Source: Cephalotrichum gorgonifer
Taxonomy: Eukaryota; Ascomycota; Sordariomycetes; Microascales; Microascaceae
Direction of reading: 5' to 3'
Length of the DNA: 64,000 bases
Assembly: GCA_900312665.1 (NCBI GenBank)
Contig: ONZQ02000021.1
Coordinates: forward strand, 1,658-65,657
Shown: one piece after another, positions 11,123-21,203 of the stretch
Layout: each line of letters opens with the position of its first letter
Numbering within the stretch: the stretch's first letter is position 1
Notes under the pieces: model-generated
Seen by the model: only the letters and a program-made list of their open reading frames with translations
Database searches by the model: none
What the model was told of the DNA's origin: nothing
Translations under genes and position numbers: made by a program

Positions 11123-12199
11123 CTACTGAGCCGCCATCTTTGCCCAGGCAATGGTCCCGCCGAGACGGTCTCCCTTCTCGTAAAAGAGATAGGTCTGACC
11201 ATTGCGCGTGACGACAACTGGCGCCGCGACGCGATCGCCGCTGGGGTCGCCTCTGCCCGCAAAGAGCACGATCGGGGTTTTGCCGACCTGACGCAGCGTA
11301 CGATCAATCGTCCGGGCATACGCCTTGCCGCTGGACCCATGGTAGATGATATAGTGCTGCCCTCCCCAATTCCAGAGCTCCCCGCCCGAGACGTTGGCAC
11401 CCTCCTCGGGCCCAGGCGCCACCACGTAGTTGGGGCTCACCGTCCAGGTCTTGCCGTCCACCGACTCTGCAAGTCGGATGCGGCGTATGTTGTCACGCTC
11501 GTTGCCCATGTAGAACATGCCGTAATTGTATCGCGAGTTCGTGTCCGGGTGCCTGAAGACGCGCGCGTAGCTCGTCTCGGTGACGGACGGCCCGCCCATG
11601 GCGTTGGTGACGGCGACGCCGCCGTACCCGAACTTGATGCCGTCGTCCGAGTACGCCCAGCGGGTGACCGAGTTGCTACCATGGAAGTACATGATCATGC
11701 GACCATTGCCATTGTTCGCTTCCAGGTTCCAGATGGCGTCCGGGCTGGATACATGGGGAACACTGTAGTGCGGTGACCAGTTCCGCGAGATGACGGGGTT
11801 CTTGGGGTACTCGGTCCAGGGACCTTCTAGGCTGTTTGAGTACCGGAGTGAGATGCCGCCGGGGTCGTCATGAGGGGCATAGTAGATGCTACGTGATGAG
11901 CCCGCTAGTCAGACACATTGCGCTGCGTGAAAGTATAGGAAACGAACAAATGAACTTGGGGATACAATGACATACTACCACTCGGCCAGGGGGTTCTTCA
12001 GCCAGCGTCCGGCGTGGAAGACGCTGGGGAAGATGAACTCATTGGTCGGATTATAGATGGAGGCGGCCTTGTTGGTGACGATGCCCTTGTACCAGAAGAC
12101 GGGCCAACCAGATGGAGGGGCTTGTGTCTGGGCGCTGACGACGAGTACGAAGGCCAACAAGGCGACGGCCGCGCTGGAAAAGAGACGGAGAGCCTTCAT
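11123..12199 (-). CDS. Secreted GH43-like five-bladed beta-propeller protein
   Basis: Likely secreted glycoside hydrolase-like protein of the GH43/arabinanase propeller fold. Two exons, 12199-11976 and 11888-11123, join over an 87-bp intron (GTATGT..GTAG) to give 329 residues; the join restores the conserved strand NPLAEWYIYYAPHDDPGG. The N-terminus MKALRLFSSAAVALLAFVLV is a clear signal peptide, cut near SAQTQA. Propeller-type strands follow: GISLRYSNSLEGPW, SPDAIW, RMIMYFHG, YGMFYMG, LAESVDGKTW, HYIIYHG and TYLFYEKGD. A Met 12 bases upstream (12211) is possible, but the signal peptide is better from 12199. I cannot place the three acidic GH43 catalytic residues with certainty, so it could be a non-catalytic or divergent member. 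It is divergent from the secreted protein at 13647, with a repeat array between them. Confidence 0.8.
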
Positions 12200-12488
12200 T
12201 GTAACAATCAAAGGCAGCAGGTAAAGCCACAGAGCCTTAAGTTACATGCCACCGTTTACTCGAAGATGCCTGGGTCGCGGGCATCTTCTTATACGCATCC
12301 TGTGCCGCTCAGCCCGCTGCTGCGCCGTTCAAGATCCATGGGCCGTCGCTGTGCCCCCGTCCAATGGGATTGCGCTATGCCCGCTGCTTGGCAGTTAAAG
12401 CAGGCATACCCCTGAGTTGTCTCTATGCACACGCCCCTACTCCATGGCTGAAAACCCTTCCTCGTATTCATTAGGATCACCCACCCCA

Positions 12489-13128
12489 GACTCATCAACC
12501 TCAGGATTCGCTTCCTCGGGGAGCTTCGCACATTCTCCCCGACGTGGCGTTACATCAGCATCGCTCGCCCTGGGGCCAAGACTCGTCAATTACAGAATCC
12601 GCCTTGCCTTTGGAGACTTATACCCGACGTGGTGTCAGCCCAATCGATTTGATAATATATCAGTGCATGTTCCGAGGGGCCCCTGCTCTTTTTTCCGAAC
12701 CGGGTCACATCAGCATCACCCCAAAGACTCATCCATCGTAGAGTCCCTCTTTCCTCGCGACGCTTCACACATTCTCCCAGATGTGATGTTGCATCAGCAT
12801 TCCTCACCCCGGGGCCAAGACTCATCCCTCCTTTTCTCGCCGAGATTTACGCCGCCCCACATCAGTACACCACCGCCAAGGCTCGTCAAGCATAGGGTGT
12901 CTTTTCATAGTGAAGCTTTACACATTCTCCCCGACGCCACGTCACATCATCACCAGCCACAGGACTCATCAAACATAGTGTCCCTTTTCCTCGTGGAGCT
13001 TCACACACTTCTCCCCGACGCGGTGTCACATCAACATCGCCCCGCGGACCAAGCCTCATCAATTATAGAATCCTGCTTTTCTCGCCGAGATTTACGCATC
13101 CTCCTGATGCGATGTCACCAGGATCGAC
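12489..13128. repeat. Degenerate ~90-bp tandem repeat array, about 7 copies
   Basis: Copies begin at about 12489, 12580, 12726, 12819, 12880, 12963 and 13053, with spacings of 91, 146, 93, 61, 83 and 90 bases. Each starts with a GACTCATCA-like block and runs through ATAGAGTCC, TTTTCCTCG, CTTCACACATTCTCCCCGACG and GATGTCACATCAGCATC-like blocks, often ending in CCCCGGGGCCAA. Copies differ by many substitutions and indels, so the array is old. It lies in the 1.45-kb region between two divergently transcribed secreted-protein genes. Confidence 0.85.
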
Positions 13129-13225
13129 TTGAACAGCGCGCAGCATGCCCCGAGGGATCGCTCCTATGCCAAGGCACCGATCAGATCCAGATAGCCAGAT
13201 GCGACTAGCGGCCACTAACAACCAA

Positions 13226-13257
13226 GATGGCTCCGGATGGCTCCCAATGGCTCCCGA
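13226..13257. repeat. Three 10-bp tandem repeats
   Basis: The unit GATGGCTCCG/C is repeated three times in a row (GATGGCTCCG, GATGGCTCCC, AATGGCTCCC). It is a small minisatellite in the same promoter region as the 90-bp array. Confidence 0.7.
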
Positions 13258-13396
13258 ATCTTGTCCGCGTCCCTGCCCATCTCTACAGAGCAGACGCCAC
13301 AATGGTTGGATGAGTGATCCTTTAAAGGCAGGTTGGCGGCATGATGTGTTTGCCTGATGCAGGATAGTCGCATTCAAGAGACTTTATGGACAGCAC

Positions 13397-13462
13397 TCAT
13401 TGATCCAGAATACCTTCATCGTGACGGAGATCCACACGTTTTCCCGACATAATGCCACCCCG
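13397..13462. repeat. Detached copy of the 90-bp repeat
   Basis: CTCATTGATCCAGAATACC, then CGGAGATCCACACGTTTTCCCGAC, matches the unit at 13053-13128 block by block (CTCATCAAT, AGAATCC, CGAGATTTACGC). It lies about 270 bases right of the main array and just upstream of the TATA box at 13491. Confidence 0.65.
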
Positions 13463-13490
13463 AAGTTTCCAGCTTAGAAGGGCAAACAGG

Positions 13491-13498
13491 TATATAAA
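13491..13498 (+). promoter_or_regulatory. TATA box of the secreted-protein gene
   Basis: TATATAAA lies about 150 bases upstream of the ATG at 13647, on the coding strand, with a pyrimidine/CA-rich leader in between. This is a normal position for a fungal gene with a 100-base leader. Confidence 0.6.
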
Positions 13499-13646
13499 GA
13501 ATGCTGATTCCCGCAACTCCTCGTCTCTCGAGTAGGCAGCATCTCTCATCAACAGCAGACACAACAGATTATCTCACCATCTTTGACTCACCATCCCCTT
13601 CTCCTCCCACTTTGTTCAAAGCCGCGTTCGACCCCAGCCATCCAGC

Positions 13647-14580
13647 ATGCGTATCAACCCTCTCACTGTCGGCTTCCTCGCCTCGAGGCTCCTCCTGCCT
13701 GGAGCCCTTGCAACTCCTGTCGCAACCTCTGCGGCTCCGGTCGCCACCTCCGTCGAGGACCAGGAGGGCGGCTGGATACTTTCCTCCCCCGGCTACCTGG
13801 TTCCAGTGGACATGCCGGAAGAGAAGTTCGATGTGGACGCCCCATGGATGACACCTGTCATCGATTCCATCAACAGAGATGCCAACGAAAGCATCTTCGA
13901 CGCTGACGGCTTTGATGTCCTGCCCCAGAAAGCCGCGGCGCTGGAGGCTCGAGGCCAAGCCTCGACCAGGTTCTGGCTGGGCAGAAACATGGCCGACATG
14001 GGGTGCGGTGAAACCATCAGTTCCATCCGCAGTGTACTCGGCGATGCTGTTTACAGCCTCTGCAAAGGCGGCTTGTGCGACGCCGGCGAGGGGGTCAAGT
14101 ACGTCCGCAAGATTACATGGATGGCAACTGGAACTGGACGAAAGTCACGCTGGCTCGAGATCACGACGATGGGTGTGTATACCGGAGATGCCACTCTGGG
14201 GAACATTCACAATGCCGTCAAAGCGTCCGTCCGGAGGGAGACCGTCAAATGGGCCTGGAGGTGGACTGTGTACCCCACCACGCTGGGGGGAGTTGAAGAC
14301 AGGTGCAAAATGGCCAAATTCCCCAACTATATTCGCATCGACAAGCCTGCGCCCAACAGGGTTGACGTCCAATTCTGGATTAAGTTGAATACTATTGAGT
14401 GTAAGCCCGCCCCCTTACACCATCGACTTCCTATCCAAGCTGCACAGTCGATCGTACTAATCTGTCTGATCAATAGCCAACTGCCTAGTTACGGAGGCCC
14501 TCTCGGTCATTGGTGGTGCCATTCACGGTGCAGTTGGGGGCTTCTTTGGAGCAATCAACATGATGTGCGCCAACCTGTAG
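13647..14580 (+). CDS. Unrecognised secreted protein with glycine-rich C-terminus
   Basis: Family not recognised. Two exons, 13647-14400 and 14477-14580, join over a 76-bp intron (GTAAGC..AATAG) to give 285 residues. Without this intron the frame runs on into sequence unlike protein. Residues 1-22 are a signal peptide (MRINPLTVGFLASRLLLPGALA), followed by an Ala/Thr/Val-rich spacer and an acidic pro-region-like part. The core (from about residue 105) has GCGETISSIR, SLCKGGLCDAGEG, KVRKITWMA-like and GVYTGDATLGNIHNA segments and a few Cys that could form disulphides. The second exon ends SVIGGAIHGAVGGFFGAINM, a hydrophobic glycine-rich helix, then a last Cys. It could be an effector or an antimicrobial-type protein, but nothing proves this. 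A TATA box and repeat copies lie upstream. Confidence 0.75.
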
Positions 14581-17292
14581 TAGGATACCCAAGTCTAGTG
14601 TATCTATCCATGGCTCGAACATTCCGCCTGGAGAAGGGAAGAGGATGCCAGGAAGCCTGTATTTATATTCTTCAAAGTCGAGAGGAGGAAGGCAAGGAAG
14701 CCCCCTACACGAAGCATCATGGCCGCTTTTTGCTTATCTCTGCTGGCACATGCCAATGCGTTCCTCCTTTCAGGCCCTCATTAGTTCTATCTAATCCTCT
14801 TCAATTTCTTTGTTAATGAAGCTGTATCTGCAACTGATATGTCTGGACTCAGCCTCAGATAAGGGGGCAGGTCCGCATTGGCCGCCACTTGAGCTGTTCA
14901 CCACCTTTTTGGGCTGATGGTTATCAAATTGGCAAGAATCATATAGGGGCACCTCTGCCAGCCTGGACTCGGTACGCCTGGGCCGGGAGAATCGACGAGA
15001 CGCCCAAACGGGCTCAAAAAGGCCCAGAGAATCCTTCTATCCCAGGCCCGAACAGTGCCACATCTGGCTCAACGCATACCTCACATTGCGGAGAGCCCTC
15101 GAAGTCGATCCCGAATGCGGGCGGTATACAGCGTTCCAATCAATCTCTGCCTTCTCGAATCGTTTTACTATACCCGCGCTGACTGATGACTTCCACTCGA
15201 CGATATCTCGATGATCCGTTTCTTCGCAAACGTGAACTCTTACCCTGGGAACCTATACCCCTGTCTTTCAGAAGCCTTCAAGTCGTGACTGGCACGTAAA
15301 CTTCCAAGAAAAAAAATGTCACTTGGAGTATACGACGAGAATCTGGATTCTGCGTTATTTGAATAAATATGCATAGGTTGGATATACTCACACTGGGAGA
15401 CCTTTCCGCCAAAAAGAGGGGGCACTAGGAGTATGGCACGGCTGCTCATCTTCGCTTGGGTGACATTACTACGTCGGCCTGGAAGAGCGAAAACGGAAAT
15501 CCGATGCTTCACAAGCTTCAATGCGTCCATAACCCGAAACCGTGGGGTAGTAGAGAGAGGGCACGTTTGCACGAGCAGAAAACGAAGCTCGTCGTCACGC
15601 TGTTTCTTAGGGTATGTATTAATCAATGAAACTTCATATCATGAGGCTTGCCTCGTACGCCGGTTTGCCTAAACTCCTTGCTCACCTCCCTGGCTCCCAT
15701 GTTCCGTCTAAGAATACGACTCTTCCTCAGCGGACCAAACATAGGGGGCTAATGTCTGTAACGCTGGCACCCCTACCACAATATCCCCTCATCTTGCCTT
15801 GATTGTCTCAAGAAAAGTAACTCGGATATTAGGCGTAGATCGCCTCTAGCTACCACGAATGATAAAGGGTCGTCGATATCTGCACCAGTTTTCGTGATGG
15901 TGATGCTTTAGTTGCGGGTCGGGAACAGACTTCGTGCGGCCCTCGTCGCCGTCGCCCCAGGCCTGGGCCCAGGCAGTGGTGTCGTCCCTCACCAGTTCTC
16001 GATCATGATCTGCGGTATTCGGCGTTCGAATTTGGCTAGGAGGACGATTTTGATTCGGTGTTCAGACAACCGAAATGAAAACCTCACTTTCTCTCTCAAC
16101 TCCTGTAAAGACGGGGTGTAGCCCACCACAATCAGAATGGTGGGCAAGTACCAGGCGTGTGTCTGGGGCGCCCCCCAGAGTTGCCTTCAGCACTTCCACA
16201 TGCGGAATCACGGCCGTCTCCCTCCATTCTTTTGAGGGTCACATGGCTGTCAGACTCTCTCGGATATATGTATAGAGACCAGAGTGGAGGTTTCATGGAT
16301 TTCTGTTCCAGACTCCAACAACCAGCATCGAGACCTAAGACGCAAATGCAACGGCCCACGAGAATAGTGCTACCTTACCGGTTGGTATTGTAACAACTAG
16401 AAACTGTTCCTACTTAAAGTATGTGAATCGATATCCCCTTCCCCGTTGCGATCTCGCTTCTTCGATTTGCGTGAAGGCTTGTGGTGATACACCTTGGATG
16501 AACATAGTGGACATCACCTTCCGCGAGGGTTATTTCCTGGAATGACGTCGTGGCGTTGGCGAAGTTCGTGGTCTTGTCCGTGGAATCGTCTTTGCAGCCA
16601 ACCCTCGACGGAGGCATGCTTGACGGCTCGGGGCCAGGAGGCGTGGTCACACCACCCACGTCGACTTTCTCGTCATTATGGAACTAGAAATTCGATGGGA
16701 AAACGTGGGGAAGGAGCGAAAACGTAAATAAGATAAGGAAAACCTAATGAAGCAGCATAACGCGTGGGTGGTGAGAGCAAGAAACACGCGACCACATGAC
16801 CGTCCTTCCTCATCGAAGGAAGGAACGACCACCTCTAAACTGCTGTCAAGAGTAAAAGGGCTAACGCCCTCCCGTTTGGTTTCTAGACCAAGCTGAAACG
16901 ACGAAAAACTCTCATTTTTCACCAAGGAAATGCGGCCCACCTCCGCTACGTCGCACTTTACGCCGAGAGGGGGAGGTTACGAGGATGTGATTTCCCTGGG
17001 TGACTGAGGGAGCCGCTGGTCGTGACCGACCCAACTACTAGTCTAGCACTTCGCAGTTTATATATAGAGGAGCAGACGGGACCCTCAGTTTTCCGTAGGC
17101 TACGATCGTATGTACTGAACCTTCCTCTAGTAGAGCCTCATAGACTCTCAACCCCTCGTACGAACTTGCGATGTTGGTACATGTTGGCTAGACAAGACCC
17201 GGCGGGCGGATAAACTGAGGGAACGGACAGACGGACCATATAATCTAGGACAAGTTCATTAAGGCTACCCATAACAATACATCTAGGAATAC
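14581..17292. other. Gene-poor intergenic region
   Basis: Only short open frames without motifs occur over 2.7 kb. A TATATATAG motif near 17057 has no gene after it. I see no RNA gene or repeat that I can support. Confidence 0.4.
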
Positions 17293-17338
17293 ATCCACAC
17301 ACACACCCATACACACCCACACACACCCACACACACTC
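17293..17338. repeat. CA-rich microsatellite
   Basis: An imperfect run of CACACACCCA-type units ends right at the 3' end of the peroxin coding region. Confidence 0.8.
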
Positions 17339-19520
17339 ATTCTAATGACATCCTCGCCTCATCCCCAATCCCCCACCCAGACTTACTCCTATCATGAATC
17401 TCCATCCCAACCGCCAGCCCAAGCGAAGAAACCTCCTCCTCGCTCTTCGCCTCGCTCGCCCTGCGCGTCCTTGGTGGCCTCTCCTTGTCCTTGTCCTTGT
17501 CCTGTGTGGCGACCGACGACACCGTGGAGCGGTCCGTAACCTTCCGCCTCAGTGACGTGGGCCGGAAGAAGGACCGCGAGGACGTCGAGGTCGAGTGGGT
17601 CGAGTGGGCTGAGTGCACCGAGGCGCCGTCGTCCTGTTCGTCCGACTTCTTGATCGGGATAGGAACCGCCTTTCCGTCGTCCTCCGCGCCCGCCTGCGCG
17701 TTGTCGCCCGCGTCGGACTCTAGGACCACCTCGAGACTGGGAATCTTGTGCTCTGCTACCGTCGGCGAGATCATCCTCTCCTCTGTCGTGCTGTAGGCTT
17801 GCTTTGTGAGTAGTAGAGCGGGCGGGGGCGGCTTGGACGCGGTCTCATCCGGCTCAACTACCTCCGTCGTCCCATCGCCGGTGACGATCTCGCTTGGCTG
17901 CTCCTCTTCGTCCATCTCGACCAGTTCAGCGTCGCGATACCACTTCCTCCGCCGCGTCCACCGACCCCAACCATCCTGTCCCCTTCGGCCGTTTTGCCAC
18001 TGCGAACGTCAGTATTAGCCCCAAGGTAAATCTCCAGGTGGGGCTGGCTGACGTACCTTGTTGTCGTAAAACACCCACCCCATCATCCCGTCAGGTCCAT
18101 CATAATCCAGCTCCTCCTTGCCGTCGTCCGGCACCGGCACCCCGTCCACCTTCCACTTGCTCCCCTCCACCCACCGCCAGTGCATCTGGCTACCCTCCTC
18201 AGCCTCGGGCAGCTCGAACGCGTCTCGCGGGGGAACAGGGTTGTTGTGCTCGTCAGTCCACGCGCTGCGCTCGTAGGCGAAGAGGCTTGTAGTCCAGCCG
18301 AGCCCGACCCACCGGCGTTGGTTCTCGTAGATGATGAACGTGAACTTGACGCCGGCGTCCCTTCCGAGGCCCTCGCCGTGCTTGTGGCCGTGGTGGTGCG
18401 ACTGCTTCCGGAGCGCCTTCGTTAGCTCCGACTCCTGCTTCTTGGGCGATGGAGGCTCGCCCCTGACCCCGTTGCTCTCGCCGTCTGTATGCGTCGTGAC
18501 GATTTTCGGAACGGTACCGTTGACTGCAGGCTTCATCGGGCTTTCAAACTTAAGCCCCGTCATCAGTGCGGCGAGCCGGCGGACCATCGAGCTCCTCCAG
18601 AGGAGCTCACGAGCGACGCGCATGACCTTGGCGTGCCAGCTGAGGACGAGAGTCCCTAGCACGAGGACAACGCGTCGGGTGGTGATGATGCGCAGGGGCG
18701 GTAATGTGAGCGCGATCCAGAACGGAGTGCAGAAGAGGATTCGGATGAACATGGTCGTGAGGGCCGGACGCGTCGTCGCCGAAGTGGGCGTCCGCTGTGT
18801 ACTGAGGAAGTCCGTCATCTCTATCATTGGCTCCAGGAGCAGGTTGCACCTTCCCGTGAGCTCCTTCAGTGTCTCTACTATCTCGTCGAGCGTCTTCTGG
18901 TGCCTCGTCGTGGTTATCTCGGAAGTGGCCCTCTGGTGCCCCCTTCCGGCGACTCCATTCGTCGACACCTTGGCAGAGTTTCGCTGAGCCCTCCCAGAGG
19001 GGCCATTCGCCGTGGGATTGTTGGTGGACGATTCCTTCTGTGCGGGCTCGCCCCAGCCGCTGGTACTCAGCGGGCTGAACCGCCTTGCGTACATGCCGAG
19101 GATGAGCGAGACGACAACCACTATGGGTCCGGCCATGCGTATCACAACATCCCCGTAGAGAACAACGGCCCAGAAAACTAGCAGCATAAGAAAGCTCTCC
19201 CACGGGTCGCCCGTCGACCAGCTCAATAGGCCCGCCATCTTGTTCAGTGGTAATAGGAACGGGTGGGAGTAGGCGAGTGCGCGGGTGATCTGTGGCGGGG
19301 TAGCTAGGAGGAGGGGGGATTTCTGGTGTACAAGGATGGTAGAGCGGCGCTTAGAAGACTTGGTCGTGGGGATCGAGAGAGTAGCGGGGGAGAAGGCGGC
19401 TTGTGTAGGAGGGCCGTTGGCCGGGGAGTGGATATCATCCCCGGCACGAGGTGTGCCGGGGCCGGTTCCATCGGGATCGGCGGCCCCGCGGGCGCGTTTC
19501 GGGGACGTCATTTGGGACAT
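17337..19520 (-). CDS. Dysferlin-domain peroxin, Pex23/Pex30 family
   Basis: Integral membrane protein of the fungal Pex23/Pex24/Pex30 group, which acts in peroxisome number and ER-peroxisome contact. Two exons, 19520-18057 and 17999-17337, join over a 57-bp intron (GTACGT..CGCAG), giving 708 residues. Hydrophobic segments are at about 110-144 and 257-300. The DysF-N half is at about 390-440 (FIIYENQRRWVGLGWTTSLF, then YERSAW), and the DysF-C half spans the intron: MMGWVFYDNK, then GWGRWTRRRKWYRDAELVE at about 498-516. That exact continuation across the join is strong proof of the intron. The tail after 516 is acidic, Ser/Thr-rich and disordered. The start at 19520 is the first of two close Met codons (the other at 19511); a longer N-terminus up to 19724 is open but unlike protein. 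Confidence 0.88.
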
Positions 19521-21203
19521 TAGCCACGGCGGCTCCTGCGGGAAGATGCGTGTTAGTAGAAGACCAAGGATGCGACATCGTAGGACAAAGCCTGGGCGAA
19601 AAGAGGGAGAGGAGCCGTGCCGGCGATGGGCCCCGTCCGTCCACGGTCGCCAGGTGGACGCAGGGGAGGCCCGCAAGACGACAGTGACGAGGGGGCCGGT
19701 CATGGTAGGGACAGGACTCGCCATAGAGGTAGTCGCTAGCTACCCCAACGACCACCTCGATGGGGAAGAGTATGCTTGCCATCCCGAGAGGGCCGGTTGC
19801 TAGGCAAAGGGAGGTAGAGGTACAAGCGAGAGAACACTCACAAAAGCTGCCATTTATGAGATCTAGTCGTTCGATGCCAGAGCCCAAGCCGCCACAACTT
19901 GACCTCATCAGAGGGGCCGGGCGGATCAGAGGGGCGCCGGCATGGCAATGCAGGGGAGCCTGGGGTATGAGAGCCAATGCGAGCAAAGGCGGGACGCGGA
20001 AGGGCAAAGGCGGGAATTCGGTAGGTGGGAATCCGAAGAATGGTGCAGCGAAAGAGAGTGTGAGAGTGGGGTGGGTTAACGTGTTGTCAGAGGTCAGGTC
20101 GAGAGTAAGCGTAGCGAGAGGTTGGTTGGCAAAATGCGGTGGAGGGGTCGGTATGAATGTGCTGTACGAAGCTGAGTGGATGGACGGAATGCAAGAAGTA
20201 AAGCGGATGGAGGATAGATGTGTGGGAAAAAAATGGCGAAGTTGGAGTTGGGTTGAGCTGCAGGAGAAGGATGCTCGACGACCTTGGGACGACCTGACCT
20301 GGGGAACCTTAGACCTTGGACTTGGCAGTCGCAGCCGCAGCTCGAAGCTTCCACCTACTCCACCCACGGCAGTCGCGATGAACACGTGAGAGGGGCTGGG
20401 CGCGGCGTTGTACGTCAGCGTTGGAAGGAGCAGGAGTCCACCTGTGATTGGCCAGCAGGTTGCGCTGGGTTGGATTGGAGGGGGTATCCCAGTAAACCCC
20501 CAGTAAAACCCCAGCTCTCCCCACTGCGTATGCCGAGGCGACGCCCCGCTATTAATTCCTCATGCAACATGAGCCAGCATCCGCATCACATGTGAATGAG
20601 ACTTTGCATGTGCAAACTGGTTACGTCACCAGGATCTCTAGTCAGCCGCCATCTCGATGTTGGACCGTTGTAGGTCGTTTAGCTGCTTCGAACTCTAGAA
20701 ACATCAAACTGCTAATATTGGTTATAACTCCAACGTAGAATTACTATGAGACTGATAGAATGAATACAAGCCGCCTCATGTGGTCAGCCATAACAATCCA
20801 GGCCCTCGTCCCCGAGCCCACAGATCATCTCGTTTCTTGTCCCCCAGAGCAACTCAGACTGAGCATCTCCACCGCCACCTTTTCGATTAAGGCATCGGTC
20901 AACAACACTTCAACATGGTACAATGTTGGATACCAGAAAACAGAAAAGCTAAGAGAGGAAAGGGGGGGGGAACAAAAATCAAGATTGAACGCCCTAGGAG
21001 TCCCATTGCCCACTAAAATAGCCTCTATACCCGATGGCCAACCCAGCAACTTCCATGCGCAAACCCATCAGCCGAAATACCGAACGGGAGCAGGAAAGAT
21101 ATCGTCCGAAGTCAGGCCTCGTACCTGCCATGCGTGTAAAAAAAATGGACAGAAGAAAACTTGGTTCCATTGGATGGTCACCACTAAATATCGCATCCAC
21201 CCT
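19521..21203. other. Intergenic region upstream of the peroxin
   Basis: The left part should hold the promoter and leader of the peroxin gene. Long open frames on both strands (19435-20385 and 19760-20389) overlap and have skewed composition, and I judge them chance. No repeat or RNA gene is visible. Confidence 0.45.

Noticed and set aside
17057..17065. TATATATAG motif resembling a TATA box
   Set aside because: No coding region follows on either strand within a sensible distance.
19435..20385. 316-codon minus-strand frame upstream of and overlapping the peroxin start
   Set aside because: Ser/Pro-rich with no motif, overlapped by a 209-codon frame on the other strand; most likely leader and promoter.
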